Part shown: positions 1 to 8,296 of the stretch, one piece after another
How positions within the stretch are numbered: position 1 is the first letter of the stretch
How the letters are laid out: each line of letters starts with the position of its first letter
Source: [Phormidium] sp. LEGE 05292
GTDB taxonomy: Bacteria > Cyanobacteriota > Cyanobacteriia > Cyanobacteriales > Aerosakkonemataceae
Direction: 5' to 3'
Assembly (NCBI RefSeq): GCF_015207735.1
Contig: NZ_JADEWG010000044.1
Location: 1-44,367 of the forward strand
Length of the DNA stretch: 44,367 bases
Notes under the pieces: generated by a model
What the model was told of the DNA's origin: nothing
Database searches by the model: none
The model's input: only the letters and a program-made list of their open reading frames with translations
Position numbers and translations under genes: made by a program

Positions 1-175
1 GATGGGGAGGTGGGGGAAAGAGATTTTTTGTAACCAGGTTCTACCTCCCCTGCTGCAAGATCTGAGTTTTAGAAATTGTTGGGATCTTCTCCTAACGTTA
101 CTTCGATATGTAGAGGCAAAGTCAAAGCAAAATTAGTTACCATAACTTACTACAATCTACGATTTTACTTAGAGA
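1..175. other. Left edge: G-rich short repeat and upstream region
   Basis: The first 20 bases are a GGGGAGG-type purine-rich short repeat of the kind seen several times in the window (in cobK and after the desaturase gene). The rest is the AT-rich upstream region of the first gene. No gene is visible. The start of the next gene is preceded only by a weak purine stretch (AGAG). Confidence 0.5.
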
Positions 176-1084
176 ATGAGTTCGGAAGCCAATAAAAATC
201 GTCACAAAACTCAACAGGAGATGGTGCGATCGCTCACCAAATCTTCTCAACAATACTTCCGGGGCGTAGTAGGTGGCGTAATGTTTAGTTTACCTCTGCT
301 TTACACAATGGAAGTCTGGTGGGCGGGTTTTTCTATCGATCCATTGCGGATGTTTCTTTATGTCCTCGCCACATTTTCCTTATTACTTGGGTATAATCGC
401 TACGCAGGTTTAAGAAGAGATGCCAGCCCATTAGAAGTAGTAATTGATTCTGTGGAAGAAATGGGATTAGGAATCATTGTTGCAGCTGCTTTCTTGTGGT
501 TATTAGGACGCATTACCGCAGAAATGACGTTTAATGAAATTGCTGGAAAAGTAATTGTTGAAGCCATGACGGTTGCGATCGGAGTTGCTGTGGGAACTGC
601 ACAACTTGGAGATAACAACAACAGTCAACCTGATACAGGAATGCACGGCGATCAAAACAATCCAGGTATCCCTAGTCCCGCAGAAAAACATATTGATTTT
701 TGGGGACAAGTTGTAATTGCTTTATGCGGTGCAGTGTTATTCGCCGCTAACGTTGCACCCACAGAAGAAGTAATTGTCATCGCCACACAGATTACTTCGG
801 AAAGATTGCTGGCTTTAGCATTAGTCTCAATCATATTTGGGGCTGTAATTCTGTTTTATAGTAACTTCATGGATGCGGAAAAGTTTACTCGTTCTTATAG
901 CTTATTTACTATAGTTTCAGGTACTATTGTTACTTACGCAATAGCCTTAGTTGCTTCCGCATCAATTCTCTGGTTTTTTGGGCGCTTTGATGGACTTTCA
1001 CCAATTATCAATTTAGCAGAAACAGTAGTTTTGGCATTACCAGCTACATTGGGCGCTTCGGCGGGGAGGATATTACTACAATGA
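176..1084 (+). CDS. TIGR02587 family integral membrane protein
   Basis: 302-residue polytopic membrane protein. After a polar N-terminus of about 30 residues there are roughly eight hydrophobic segments, split by a polar loop rich in Asn, Gly and Pro near residues 145-170. The two halves each carry several helices. The sequence matches my recollection of the TIGR02587 family, whose function is unknown. Its stop overlaps the start of the next gene by four bases (ATGA), and the next product fits TIGR02588. This pair is known to occur together in cyanobacteria and proteobacteria, so the two proteins probably form one membrane complex. The family call is from recognition and not a profile search. 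No catalytic motif is visible. Confidence 0.8.
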   Translation: MSSEANKNRHKTQQEMVRSLTKSSQQYFRGVVGGVMFSLPLLYTMEVWWAGFSIDPLRMFLYVLATFSLLLGYNRYAGLRRDASPLEVVIDSVEEMGLGIIVAAAFLWLLGRITAEMTFNEIAGKVIVEAMTVAIGVAVGTAQLGDNNNSQPDTGMHGDQNNPGIPSPAEKHIDFWGQVVIALCGAVLFAANVAPTEEVIVIATQITSERLLALALVSIIFGAVILFYSNFMDAEKFTRSYSLFTIVSGTIVTYAIALVASASILWFFGRFDGLSPIINLAETVVLALPATLGASAGRILLQ

Positions 1085-1467
1085 GTAAATTAGAAAAAAA
1101 TTGGTTAGAATGGGTAATTTTTGCACTGGGTTTACTTTTGGTTGTCAGTATTTTAGGATATTTAATTTATGATGCTACAACTAGCAGTGAAGCGCCGCCG
1201 AATATTGAAATTCAACTAGGAAAAATTCAACCCCAAGGACAAAATTTTTTAGTTCCTGTTATAGCGACAAATAAGGGAGAACAAACAGCTGAAACAGTGC
1301 AAATAGAAGTTGTATTGGAAAAGGATGGGAAAGAAGAAGAAAGCGCCGAGTTGCAAATTCAATTTTTACCCAGAGGTGCAAAGCGATCGGGTTGGGTTAC
1401 ATTTGAAACAGATCCCCGCACAGTGGAAAAAATTAAAACTCGTGCTGTAGGATTTGAAAAACCGTGA
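1081..1467 (+). CDS. TIGR02588 family membrane-anchored protein
   Basis: 128-residue protein with one N-terminal transmembrane helix (about residues 12-30) and a soluble, mainly beta-looking domain of about 95 residues outside the membrane. It is translationally coupled to the TIGR02587 gene through an ATGA overlap. Family members are short single-pass proteins always found beside the polytopic partner, consistent with an accessory subunit. Function is unknown. The soluble domain resembles an immunoglobulin-like fold only in its strand-rich pattern, which is an inference. The stop codon lies directly against a relic of a different gene (positions 1466-1570). Confidence 0.75.
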   Translation: MSKLEKNWLEWVIFALGLLLVVSILGYLIYDATTSSEAPPNIEIQLGKIQPQGQNFLVPVIATNKGEQTAETVQIEVVLEKDGKEEESAELQIQFLPRGAKRSGWVTFETDPRTVEKIKTRAVGFEKP

Positions 1468-1570
1468 TTTCTTGACAGGTGATCCGAAAATTCGGACTAG
1501 GGAAATTCTCGATCGCTTGGAACAAGAAGCAAGCGGAGTTGATTCCGGTGCGATCGGCTTTTTAGCATAA
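1466..1570 (+). pseudogene. Relic of a chorismate-binding enzyme C-terminus (pabB/trpE-like)
   Basis: An open frame without a start codon encodes about 34 residues ending in a stop at 1568-1570. It includes LTGDPKIRTREILDRLE followed by SGVDSGAIGFL. This closely resembles the conserved active-site segment of aminodeoxychorismate/anthranilate synthase component I (consensus near MTGAPKxRTMEIIDRLE and RGVYSGAIGF). In the real enzyme this segment lies some tens of residues from the C-terminus, whereas here it stops at once, and nothing upstream in this frame matches the enzyme because that DNA is the TIGR02588 gene. I read it as a decayed 3' fragment. Confidence 0.7.
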
Positions 1571-1574
1571 AAGT

Positions 1575-1770
1575 TTTAAGTCCCTTGTCAAAGAGGGAAC
1601 AAAACTGTATTTTAAGTCCCCCTTTTTAAGGGGGATAATGGGGCATCTCCAAATCAAAGTTGATCCCCCCTAACCCCCCTTACCAAGGGGGGAACAAGAC
1701 TTGGCAAAAGAGAGAAAAAATCTGAATTTTAAGTCCCCCTTACTAAGGGGGATAATGGGGGATCTCCTCA
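1575..1770. repeat. Cluster of C5/G5 palindromic interspersed repeats
   Basis: At least three direct copies of a palindromic unit (core AAGTCCCCCTT...AAGGGGGATAATGGGG) start near 1575, 1611 and 1726, and one inverted copy lies near 1662-1692. Units 2 and 3 are almost identical over about 40 bases. Each unit can fold as a hairpin. The family is non-coding and of a kind common in cyanobacterial intergenic DNA. It may act as a terminator or attenuator for the membrane-protein pair upstream. Confidence 0.8.
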
Positions 1771-2376
1771 AGTCACCTAATTTCATTAGCTAAATCATTA
1801 GCAAATACGTCACCAAACGACTAGTTGAACAAATTTTTAGATAAACAACCGGAAAATGTAAAAACAACGTCTCTACAGTAAAATTAATTGTTTAGGTGTT
1901 TTTACAGATTCGCGACCGCCTAAATCTTCTAATACTGTAATTTTACATAATACCTGATTATTCTTACTAGTAATTACTCGGAAAACAGCAACTCCGCATC
2001 CCTGAATTTTACAATTTATTTCGGGGTGCTATAAAAAATCAATGTTGGGGTACTTTTTCCCGCAGATAATTAATAGGAAATTTCTCAGAAAAGTTTCCGG
2101 ATCAGATATTACCCATAAGAAAAATATGTGTAGATCACATTTATTGATTCTGCACTGGTTTAAGAATTAAAAATTGGACAAAAAATATGAATAGCTAAAA
2201 GCACAAATCTAACTCAAAGCTCCACCATCTCCTATTAACTGACTAATTTAGCAGCGACCTATTCATTGCTGAAGAATTACTTTGCAGAAATTACCTGCTT
2301 ACCATCAAGGACTAAAGAAAAAATCCTTTTGTTCTGAACTCCAATCATTTTACACTCGCTCATCGGAGGAAAATAT
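1771..2376. other. Intergenic region with a possible decayed ORF; leader of the Calx-beta gene
   Basis: About 600 bases without an intact gene. On the minus strand 1873-2031 is open for about 50 codons without an ATG, with cyanobacteria-like residue content (includes GVAVFRVITSKNNQ and VLEDLGGRES). It could be the C-terminal relic of a lost gene; I do not recognise the family. From 2032 to 2360 the DNA is AT-rich with no convincing promoter consensus. A strong Shine-Dalgarno sequence (GGAGG) lies just before the ATG at 2377. Confidence 0.45.
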
Positions 2377-5235
2377 ATGGCTCTTATTAATCTTAATGGC
2401 GTACTAGGACAAGCGACTAATTATACCAACGACGCAACAGGTTTAACTGAATTTCAAAACGAATGGTTAACAGCTGCTGATAACCAAGGTATTACAATTA
2501 ACGGAACTAGTACCGCAACATTTAATAGCACTGGTTCCGCCGATCTTTCATTATTAAATTACTCAACAAATCCAGACCTAAACCTCTCCAATTTAAATTT
2601 CGCTATTACTGGTCAAGCAGGTAACGACACTTTTGGTAATATTGCTGGCATTGGTGTTGCCGACTCTTACGATGGTTGGTGGAACGACGCGACTAAAGTT
2701 CGAGCCGAAATTAACTATAACCCAAATAACGGCGAATCTCAGGTGCTAACCTTTAAATGGGGGCCCAATCAAAGCGTTACAAGCGCCTTAATTGACCTGA
2801 GTTTATTTGCACCTAAATCTGGTGAAAAATATGGCGATGAAGTTGGTTTCCTGCAAGCATTTAAAGATGGGAAACTTGTAGATATCAATGCGACTCGCGT
2901 AGGTGGTGGACTGGCATCTTCGATCGACAATTCCGGCATCGGCGTAAAATTTACAGCTGATGATGCCACAAATTACGATTACAAATTTCAAATTTCCAAC
3001 GCTGACTTTGACGAACTGAGATTCACCGCCAGACCCTACGCCAACCCAACTGGTACTGTACCAGTCGTCAACGGAATCATCACCGACAGTTCCGATTACC
3101 TAGTGCAGAAAATCGACTATACAAGCACAGTAAATCAACCTGTTATTCAGTTTAGTGCTCCTCAATTCTCTGTTCGTGAAGATGGCACACCAATCTTAGC
3201 AGTGACAGTAGTTCGTAGTGGTGGCTTAGAAGGGCCAGCTTCCGCTACCATTAACCTCACTAATGGAACAGCCGTTGCACCAGGCGACTACAATAATACC
3301 CCCATCACCGTTAACTTTGCTGATGGACAAACTTCCCAAGTAATTACTGTTCCTGTAGTTAACGACGGAATACCAGAACCAACAGAAACCGTCAATTTAT
3401 CCTTAGTTAACCCTTCCCCAGGTGCAGTAATCGGGCCACAAGGTAACGCAGTCCTAAATATTATTGACCCACCGACTCTTCAGTTTAGCAACCCACAATA
3501 CGTTGTTAACGAAGATGGCACGCCTATTTTAGCCGTTACCGTTGTTCGGAGTGGTGACACTTCCGGGGCAGTTTCCGCCACCGTTAACCTCAGCAATGGT
3601 ACTGCCACCACCCCAGCAGACTACAACAACACCCCCATCACAGTTAACTTTGCGCCAGGGGTAACTTCACAAGTGGTCAATGTTCCGATTGTTGACGATA
3701 CCTTAGTAGAACCAACAGAAACCGTCAACTTAGCCTTAGTTAACCCCACAGGCGGCGCAATCGTTGGCACACAAAATACCGCAGTTCTAAACATCTTAGA
3801 TAACGACGTTCCGCCACCCGCAAAACCAGTCGTTTTCGTTGCCGCCCTTGACCCAACTGCTGGAGAACCTGGTCTTAGCGAAGGAAACGGTACATTTCAG
3901 TTTGTTCGTACCGGAGGCGACATCACCCAACCTCTGACTATCCAGTATACCACCACAGGTACAGCAACCCCCGGCGCAGACTATGGGGCTTTAACTGGCA
4001 CTGTCACCATTGCAGCTGGTCAGTCTGTTTCCGCCCCCGTAACCGTTACTCCTGTTACTGATGGCATTAATGAACCTGGAGAAACGGTGACAGTGAAGAT
4101 ATTAGAAGACCTACCTTACCAAGTAGGTTCAGCTGACACCGCTACAGTCCAGATATTGAACAACGACCCATTGACGGGTACACCTGCAAATAATGGGCGC
4201 GTTCTACGGTATAACTCGTCGGGAGTGTTTCAGCAAAGCTACAACACGATTACTGATGCAGTGGTTGGCGCTACTGCCAATGATATCATCGTGCCACAAG
4301 CCGGATTTTACGCGGAAATTAACACTATTACGATCGACAAACCTTTAACCATCAGGGGAACGAATGCAGGTGTAAGTCCAGGTACTGGTTCCAGTGTTTC
4401 GCAAACTGTACTTTCGACTGCACCCGGTCTTCCTGTTTTCACAGTCCTTCCAGGTGTTAATAACGTCACAATTGAAGGAATGACAATTCAATTGGGTGGT
4501 GAAAACGGTATTCGACTGCAAGGTGTAAGTAATAATTTGGTGATTAGACAAAACGTATTCAATGGTTTAGGGCCAGCCAACGGCGGTGTTATTTTCTTGG
4601 ATACTGGTGTTGGTGGTGGAAGCATGAATGTGATCGATAACTTAATCCGTGACGTATCCACAACTGCTGGTAGTACTACCAGTGGCTTGCAAGCTTTCAG
4701 ATTCGACACCGCTAGAATCACAGATAACGTAATTGCCAACCTAACTGGCCCAGGTATTGCAGCTGATGCTATCACTAACCCCGCCAGCATCATTACTAAC
4801 AATAAAGTTACTAATGCCGGAGAACAGGGAATTCAATTCGCGGGTGGTAATGCCACAATTGAAAATAACCAAATTGCTGATACTAATATTAGCCAAGGTA
4901 TAGATAGGGCTGGTATTCGCTTGCGGGATTCTGGCTTTGGCACAACTCTGCTAGGGACAGTAAATGTCCGTGGCAACCTGATTACTAACTCCTACAATGG
5001 TGTGGCAATTCGTAACGGTACAAATATCCCCAATACAGTTACGCTCAATTACAATAACTTAATTGGCAACACCAATGCTGCTTTGTATCATGGCGGGACA
5101 GGAAATCTCGATGCCACTAATAACTGGTGGGACGATATTACTGGGCCAGTTGTTGGCGGTACGGGCAGAAATGCCATCATTCTCGCAAGTACTGGTACGG
5201 TCACTTCCAGCCCATTCTCTACTACCGTTTTCTAA
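2377..5235 (+). CDS. Calx-beta domain protein with C-terminal right-handed beta-helix
   Basis: 952 residues. An N-terminal domain of about 250 residues that I do not recognise is followed by three Calx-beta domains (about 254-365, 367-476 and 483-598). The first two are near copies, both with EDGTPILAVTVVRSG and EPTETVNL. The last 350 residues have the Asn/Gly-rich, repeated NVTIEGMTI and NNQI pattern of a parallel beta-helix (NosD/PbH1-like). Calx-beta domains bind calcium in known members, and beta-helix domains often bind polysaccharide. There is no N-terminal signal peptide, which is common in cyanobacterial surface proteins of this type that leave the cell by type I or other non-Sec routes, although no RTX nonapeptides are visible. 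A strong GGAGG ribosome binding site supports the start. A hairpin terminator follows at 5270. An adhesin or extracellular matrix role is inferred. Confidence 0.85.
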   Translation: MALINLNGVLGQATNYTNDATGLTEFQNEWLTAADNQGITINGTSTATFNSTGSADLSLLNYSTNPDLNLSNLNFAITGQAGNDTFGNIAGIGVADSYDGWWNDATKVRAEINYNPNNGESQVLTFKWGPNQSVTSALIDLSLFAPKSGEKYGDEVGFLQAFKDGKLVDINATRVGGGLASSIDNSGIGVKFTADDATNYDYKFQISNADFDELRFTARPYANPTGTVPVVNGIITDSSDYLVQKIDYTSTVNQPVIQFSAPQFSVREDGTPILAVTVVRSGGLEGPASATINLTNGTAVAPGDYNNTPITVNFADGQTSQVITVPVVNDGIPEPTETVNLSLVNPSPGAVIGPQGNAVLNIIDPPTLQFSNPQYVVNEDGTPILAVTVVRSGDTSGAVSATVNLSNGTATTPADYNNTPITVNFAPGVTSQVVNVPIVDDTLVEPTETVNLALVNPTGGAIVGTQNTAVLNILDNDVPPPAKPVVFVAALDPTAGEPGLSEGNGTFQFVRTGGDITQPLTIQYTTTGTATPGADYGALTGTVTIAAGQSVSAPVTVTPVTDGINEPGETVTVKILEDLPYQVGSADTATVQILNNDPLTGTPANNGRVLRYNSSGVFQQSYNTITDAVVGATANDIIVPQAGFYAEINTITIDKPLTIRGTNAGVSPGTGSSVSQTVLSTAPGLPVFTVLPGVNNVTIEGMTIQLGGENGIRLQGVSNNLVIRQNVFNGLGPANGGVIFLDTGVGGGSMNVIDNLIRDVSTTAGSTTSGLQAFRFDTARITDNVIANLTGPGIAADAITNPASIITNNKVTNAGEQGIQFAGGNATIENNQIADTNISQGIDRAGIRLRDSGFGTTLLGTVNVRGNLITNSYNGVAIRNGTNIPNTVTLNYNNLIGNTNAALYHGGTGNLDATNNWWDDITGPVVGGTGRNAIILASTGTVTSSPFSTTVF

Positions 5236-5269
5236 AAATAGCAAGACTTGTAAATAGTTAATTCCTACT

Positions 5270-5299
5270 CCCACCACTTAATCAAGTGGTGGGTTTTGT
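5270..5299 (+). terminator. Rho-independent terminator after the Calx-beta gene
   Basis: Perfect 10-bp stem (CCCACCACTT / AAGTGGTGGG) with a 4-base loop, followed by TTTTGTC, 34 bases after the stop codon. Confidence 0.88.
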
Positions 5300-5365
5300 C
5301 TATTTATTCTCAAATTTGTTACAAAATAGATTAAGCAAAGAACTAAAAAGATTAGGAACTGAAAT

Positions 5366-5965
5366 ATGGCTGCCAAAAAAATTTTAATGCTGGTGGGTGA
5401 CTACGTGGAAGACTATGAAGTAATGGTACCTTTCCAAGCATTACAAATGGTCGGACATACTGTACACGCTGTTTGTCCAGATAAAACAGCTGGCGAAAAG
5501 GTAAGAACTGGAGTGCATGACTTTGAAGGCGACCAAACTTATACAGAAAAACCAGGTCATAATTTTACTTTAAATGCTAATTTTGCCGAAGTAGATCCAA
5601 CAACTTACGATGCTTTGGTTGTTCCTGGGGGTAGAGCACCGGAATACATTCGGTTAAATCAAAGGGTATTAGAAATTACTCGCCATTTTGCGGAAAAAAA
5701 TAAACCCATTGCTGCTATTTGTCACGGTTTACAACTTTTAGCAGCTGCGGGAGTTTTAGAAGGAAAAAGTTGTACTGCTTACCCTGCTTGTGGCCCAGAT
5801 GTTACCTTAGCTGGTGGACTTTATGTGCATATTCCGGTTGATGAAGCAATGGTTGATGCTAATTTGGTAACTGCACCTGCTTGGCCTGCACATCCCCGTT
5901 GGTTAGCTGAATTTCTCAAGCTTTTAGGTACTCGAATTGAGCATAAAGAAATGGTCAATGTTTAG
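5366..5965 (+). CDS. DJ-1/PfpI family protein
   Basis: 199 residues, the full length of a single-domain PfpI/DJ-1 protein. The nucleophile elbow is [10 protein letters not shown], giving Cys119 followed by His120, and an acidic residue near 15-18 (EDYE) matches the conserved Glu that contacts the cysteine. The [11 protein letters not shown] segment at about 86-96 is typical of the family. Members act as small-molecule or protein deglycase-like, hydratase or protease-like enzymes or as stress chaperones; the substrate here cannot be told. It is a stand-alone gene, with hairpin terminators before it (5270) and after it (5992). Confidence 0.88.
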   Translation: MAAKKILMLVGDYVEDYEVMVPFQALQMVGHTVHAVCPDKTAGEKVRTGVHDFEGDQTYTEKPGHNFTLNANFAEVDPTTYDALVVPGGRAPEYIRLNQRVLEITRHFAEKNKPIAAICHGLQLLAAAGVLEGKSCTAYPACGPDVTLAGGLYVHIPVDEAMVDANLVTAPAWPAHPRWLAEFLKLLGTRIEHKEMVNV

Positions 5966-5991
5966 TTTTTTTGCTTAATTGGCCATAATAT

Positions 5992-6020
5992 GCCACTGGA
6001 TATATTGCCAGTGGCTTTTC
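5992..6020 (+). terminator. Rho-independent terminator after the DJ-1/PfpI gene
   Basis: 8-bp stem GCCACTGG / CCAGTGGC with an 8-base AT-rich loop, followed by TTTTC, 26 bases after the stop. Confidence 0.82.
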
Positions 6021-6103
6021 TATTGTTATTAATAGATTAGGGTGAGCATTTGCTGATAGATTTACTTGCCTTGGAAAATTGCTGAAAATATTGAAGTGTC
6101 AAA

Positions 6104-7144
6104 ATGGAAAAGATTTTACTGTGCTTTGAAGCTAAATTAGCTGGATGTCGAAAAGATTTGTCAGCAATGGCAATGACTCCTGGGGAAGTTTTATGGTTAG
6201 GATGTGATGAAAATACTAATCTTGAAAGGCTGACTAAAACTGATGACAAAACTTTTGCAGCTCATCAAACATTTAATTTGAAAGATTTTATTGATTTACC
6301 AAATAAGTCTGATGAAGAAATAGATATTGAGAGCATGGATTATGCTAACAATTATATATGGTTAGTTGGTTCTCATAGCTTGAAACGTTCTAAGCCGAAG
6401 TCGAAGCGATCGGATTTAGAAAATATTCAAAAAATGCAAAATATTAAACGGGAAGAAAACCGTTATTTATTGGCAAGAATACCAGTAAAAGGTAATAATT
6501 TATGTAAATCTTATGAACATCCAGACAATCCAGATGTTCAGTTGACAGCAGCTAAATTGGAAAATACTAAAAATGGCAATTTACTGATAGATGCTTTGCT
6601 AGACGATCCGCATTTAGCGCCTTTTTTAGCTAGTCAAATTCCTTCTAAAGAAAACGGTTTTGATATTGAAGGTTTAGCAGTTTATCAAGATAAAATTTTT
6701 CTGGGGTTACGTGGGCCTGTTTTACGGGGATGGGCGATTATTTTAGAAATTTCTGTGGAGGAAAGCAGCCCCAATACTTTAAAATTAAAAAGCTTGGGAG
6801 ACAAACTTTATAAAAAACATTTTGTTTATCTTTCTGGGTTGGGAATTCGAGAACTTGCGATCGATGGAGAAGATTTGTTAGTATTAGCGGGGCCAACGAT
6901 GGATTTAGACGGCCCTGTGAGACTTTATCGCATCGAAAATGGGATAAATTTGCCAGAAGAATCTTTGTTAAAACCTTCTCTAATTTTAGATATTCCATTC
7001 GGTGAAGGAGTCGATCATGCCGAAGGATTAGCTTTTTGGCGCAATGAAGGAAATCAAAAGTTGCTGTTAGTAACCTATGATTCTCCGGCGCAGGAAAGAC
7101 TGCAAGGAGATGATGGAATTTGGGCCGATCTTTTCCCACTTTAA
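6104..7144 (+). CDS. DUF3616 domain protein
   Basis: 346 residues with no signal peptide or membrane segment. The repeated pattern of short beta strands, with motifs such as DIEGLAVYQDKIFLGLRGPV in the middle and VDHAEGLAFW near the C-terminus, fits DUF3616, a family that looks like a beta-propeller. A basic, low-complexity insert (KRSKPKSKRSD) lies near residue 100. The function of the family is not known. Base composition is as AT-rich as its neighbours. The gene converges on the NIL/ferredoxin gene, with only seven bases between the two stop codons. Confidence 0.75.
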   Translation: MEKILLCFEAKLAGCRKDLSAMAMTPGEVLWLGCDENTNLERLTKTDDKTFAAHQTFNLKDFIDLPNKSDEEIDIESMDYANNYIWLVGSHSLKRSKPKSKRSDLENIQKMQNIKREENRYLLARIPVKGNNLCKSYEHPDNPDVQLTAAKLENTKNGNLLIDALLDDPHLAPFLASQIPSKENGFDIEGLAVYQDKIFLGLRGPVLRGWAIILEISVEESSPNTLKLKSLGDKLYKKHFVYLSGLGIRELAIDGEDLLVLAGPTMDLDGPVRLYRIENGINLPEESLLKPSLILDIPFGEGVDHAEGLAFWRNEGNQKLLLVTYDSPAQERLQGDDGIWADLFPL

Positions 7145-7151
7145 AGGCAAT

Positions 7152-7556
7152 CTATAAGTTAGTAGAAATTGCTTGCACCGGACAAGTAGGAATACATTGT
7201 TCGCAAACAATACAACGCGATCGCACAAATGTCAGTTTAAATGTTTCCGGTTCTAATGATAATGCTTCTGAGGGACAAACGCCAGTGCATAAACCACAAT
7301 TGACGCACACATCTTCGTCAATTAATATTTCTCGACTGGCGAGGGAAATGCCAATATCTTGCGATCGCATCCAGTCTATTGCTGCTTCTAAAGCATCAAT
7401 ATCCCCCGATAATTCTACCACCAATTTACCAATTTGATTCGGCGCAACTTGGGCGCGGATAATATTAGCAGCGACGTTAAAATCTTTTGCCAGCCGATAA
7501 GTTACTGGCATTTGTACAGAACGTTTGGGGAAAGTTAGGGTAACTCGTTTTTTCAT
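7152..7556 (-). CDS. NIL domain plus 2x[4Fe-4S] ferredoxin
   Basis: 134 residues from the ATG at 7556. An in-frame ATG seven codons upstream is possible, but family members begin with a sequence like MKKRVTLTFP. Residues 1-75 form a NIL domain (ACT-like ligand-binding fold, also found on methionine ABC transporters). Residues 78-134 form a bacterial-type ferredoxin domain with two cluster motifs: Cys84, 87, 90, 94 and Cys115, 118, 121, 125. NIL-ferredoxin fusions are common in cyanobacteria and are thought to serve sulfur or amino-acid related redox reactions; the exact role is unknown. It is divergent from the thioredoxin gene, sharing a short promoter region. Confidence 0.88.
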   Translation of the reverse strand: MKKRVTLTFPKRSVQMPVTYRLAKDFNVAANIIRAQVAPNQIGKLVVELSGDIDALEAAIDWMRSQDIGISLASREILIDEDVCVNCGLCTGVCPSEALSLEPETFKLTFVRSRCIVCEQCIPTCPVQAISTNL

Positions 7557-7623
7557 AAAGGCGATCGGTTTTAGCAACTTCAGTTAAATTAAAGGTAGTG
7601 CGTAATCTTTTTTCAACTATCCG

Positions 7624-8226
7624 ATGATTAAAAATTCACCTAAATCTACTGTAGAGTCTCCCGAAAAGTCAGCTTCAACTGTAGGCGCAAGAGTCAGAAA
7701 TTTATTAATTGTTTTAGCAGCAATTGCCCTTTCAGTTGCGTTGGTTTTAGGGCTGCGAACTGAAACAAGTACTGCTACCTTAACCACCTTAGCAGAAAAC
7801 TCCATGCCTTTAGACATAGCCATGAGCAATGGAAAACCAACATTAGTAGAGTTTTATGCTAATTGGTGTACAACTTGTCAGGCGATGGCGAGTGATATGA
7901 ATGAATTAGAACAGCAATATACTGACAAGGTGAATTTTGTCATGCTCAATGTGGATAATAACAAATGGTTGCCCGAAATTGAGCGTTATCGAGTGGATGG
8001 TATTCCCCATTTTGTATTTTTTGGAAAAGATGGAGATGCGATCGCGCAAACTATAGGCGAACAACCTAAAACCATTATGGCAGCAAATTTAACAGCTTTA
8101 GTTGCAGGTGAATCTTTACCTTACGCTAAAACTACCGGACAAGTTTCCAAATTTACCCCACCTGTCACCACAAACAAGAATAATTCTGATGATCCAAGAT
8201 TGCATGGTAGCCAAGTAAAAAGTTAA
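7624..8226 (+). CDS. Membrane-anchored thioredoxin-like protein (TxlA/HCF164 type)
   Basis: 200 residues. One transmembrane helix at about 26-44 anchors a thioredoxin domain with the redox motif WCTTC (Cys82, Cys85). The cis-proline loop is present as DGIPHFVFF. Length, anchor and motif fit cyanobacterial TxlA and plant HCF164, which face the thylakoid or periplasmic lumen and pass reducing power from CcdA to apocytochromes and other lumen proteins. The C-terminal 40 residues are polar and probably disordered. It is transcribed divergently from the NIL/ferredoxin gene and ends at a perfect long palindrome (8237). Confidence 0.88.
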   Translation: MIKNSPKSTVESPEKSASTVGARVRNLLIVLAAIALSVALVLGLRTETSTATLTTLAENSMPLDIAMSNGKPTLVEFYANWCTTCQAMASDMNELEQQYTDKVNFVMLNVDNNKWLPEIERYRVDGIPHFVFFGKDGDAIAQTIGEQPKTIMAANLTALVAGESLPYAKTTGQVSKFTPPVTTNKNNSDDPRLHGSQVKS

Positions 8227-8236
8227 AAGATTATAG

Positions 8237-8288
8237 CAAAACAATAATGTAGAGACGTTATATATAACGTCTCTACATTATTGTTTTG
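8237..8288. terminator. Perfect 25-bp-arm palindrome, bidirectional terminator
   Basis: Arms 8237-8261 and 8264-8288 are exact reverse complements with a 2-base spacer. The core GTAGAGACGTTAT is AT-flanked, so the structure ends in A-tracts and T-tracts on both sides. It lies between the convergent thioredoxin and CHAT genes and would stop transcription from either side. The GTAGAGACGT core is one I associate with dispersed cyanobacterial repeats. Confidence 0.8.
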
Positions 8289-8296
8289 AATTCCAA

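Noticed and set aside
4488-4802. 104-codon ORF opposite the Calx-beta gene
   Set aside because: Antisense shadow of the repetitive beta-helix coding sequence.
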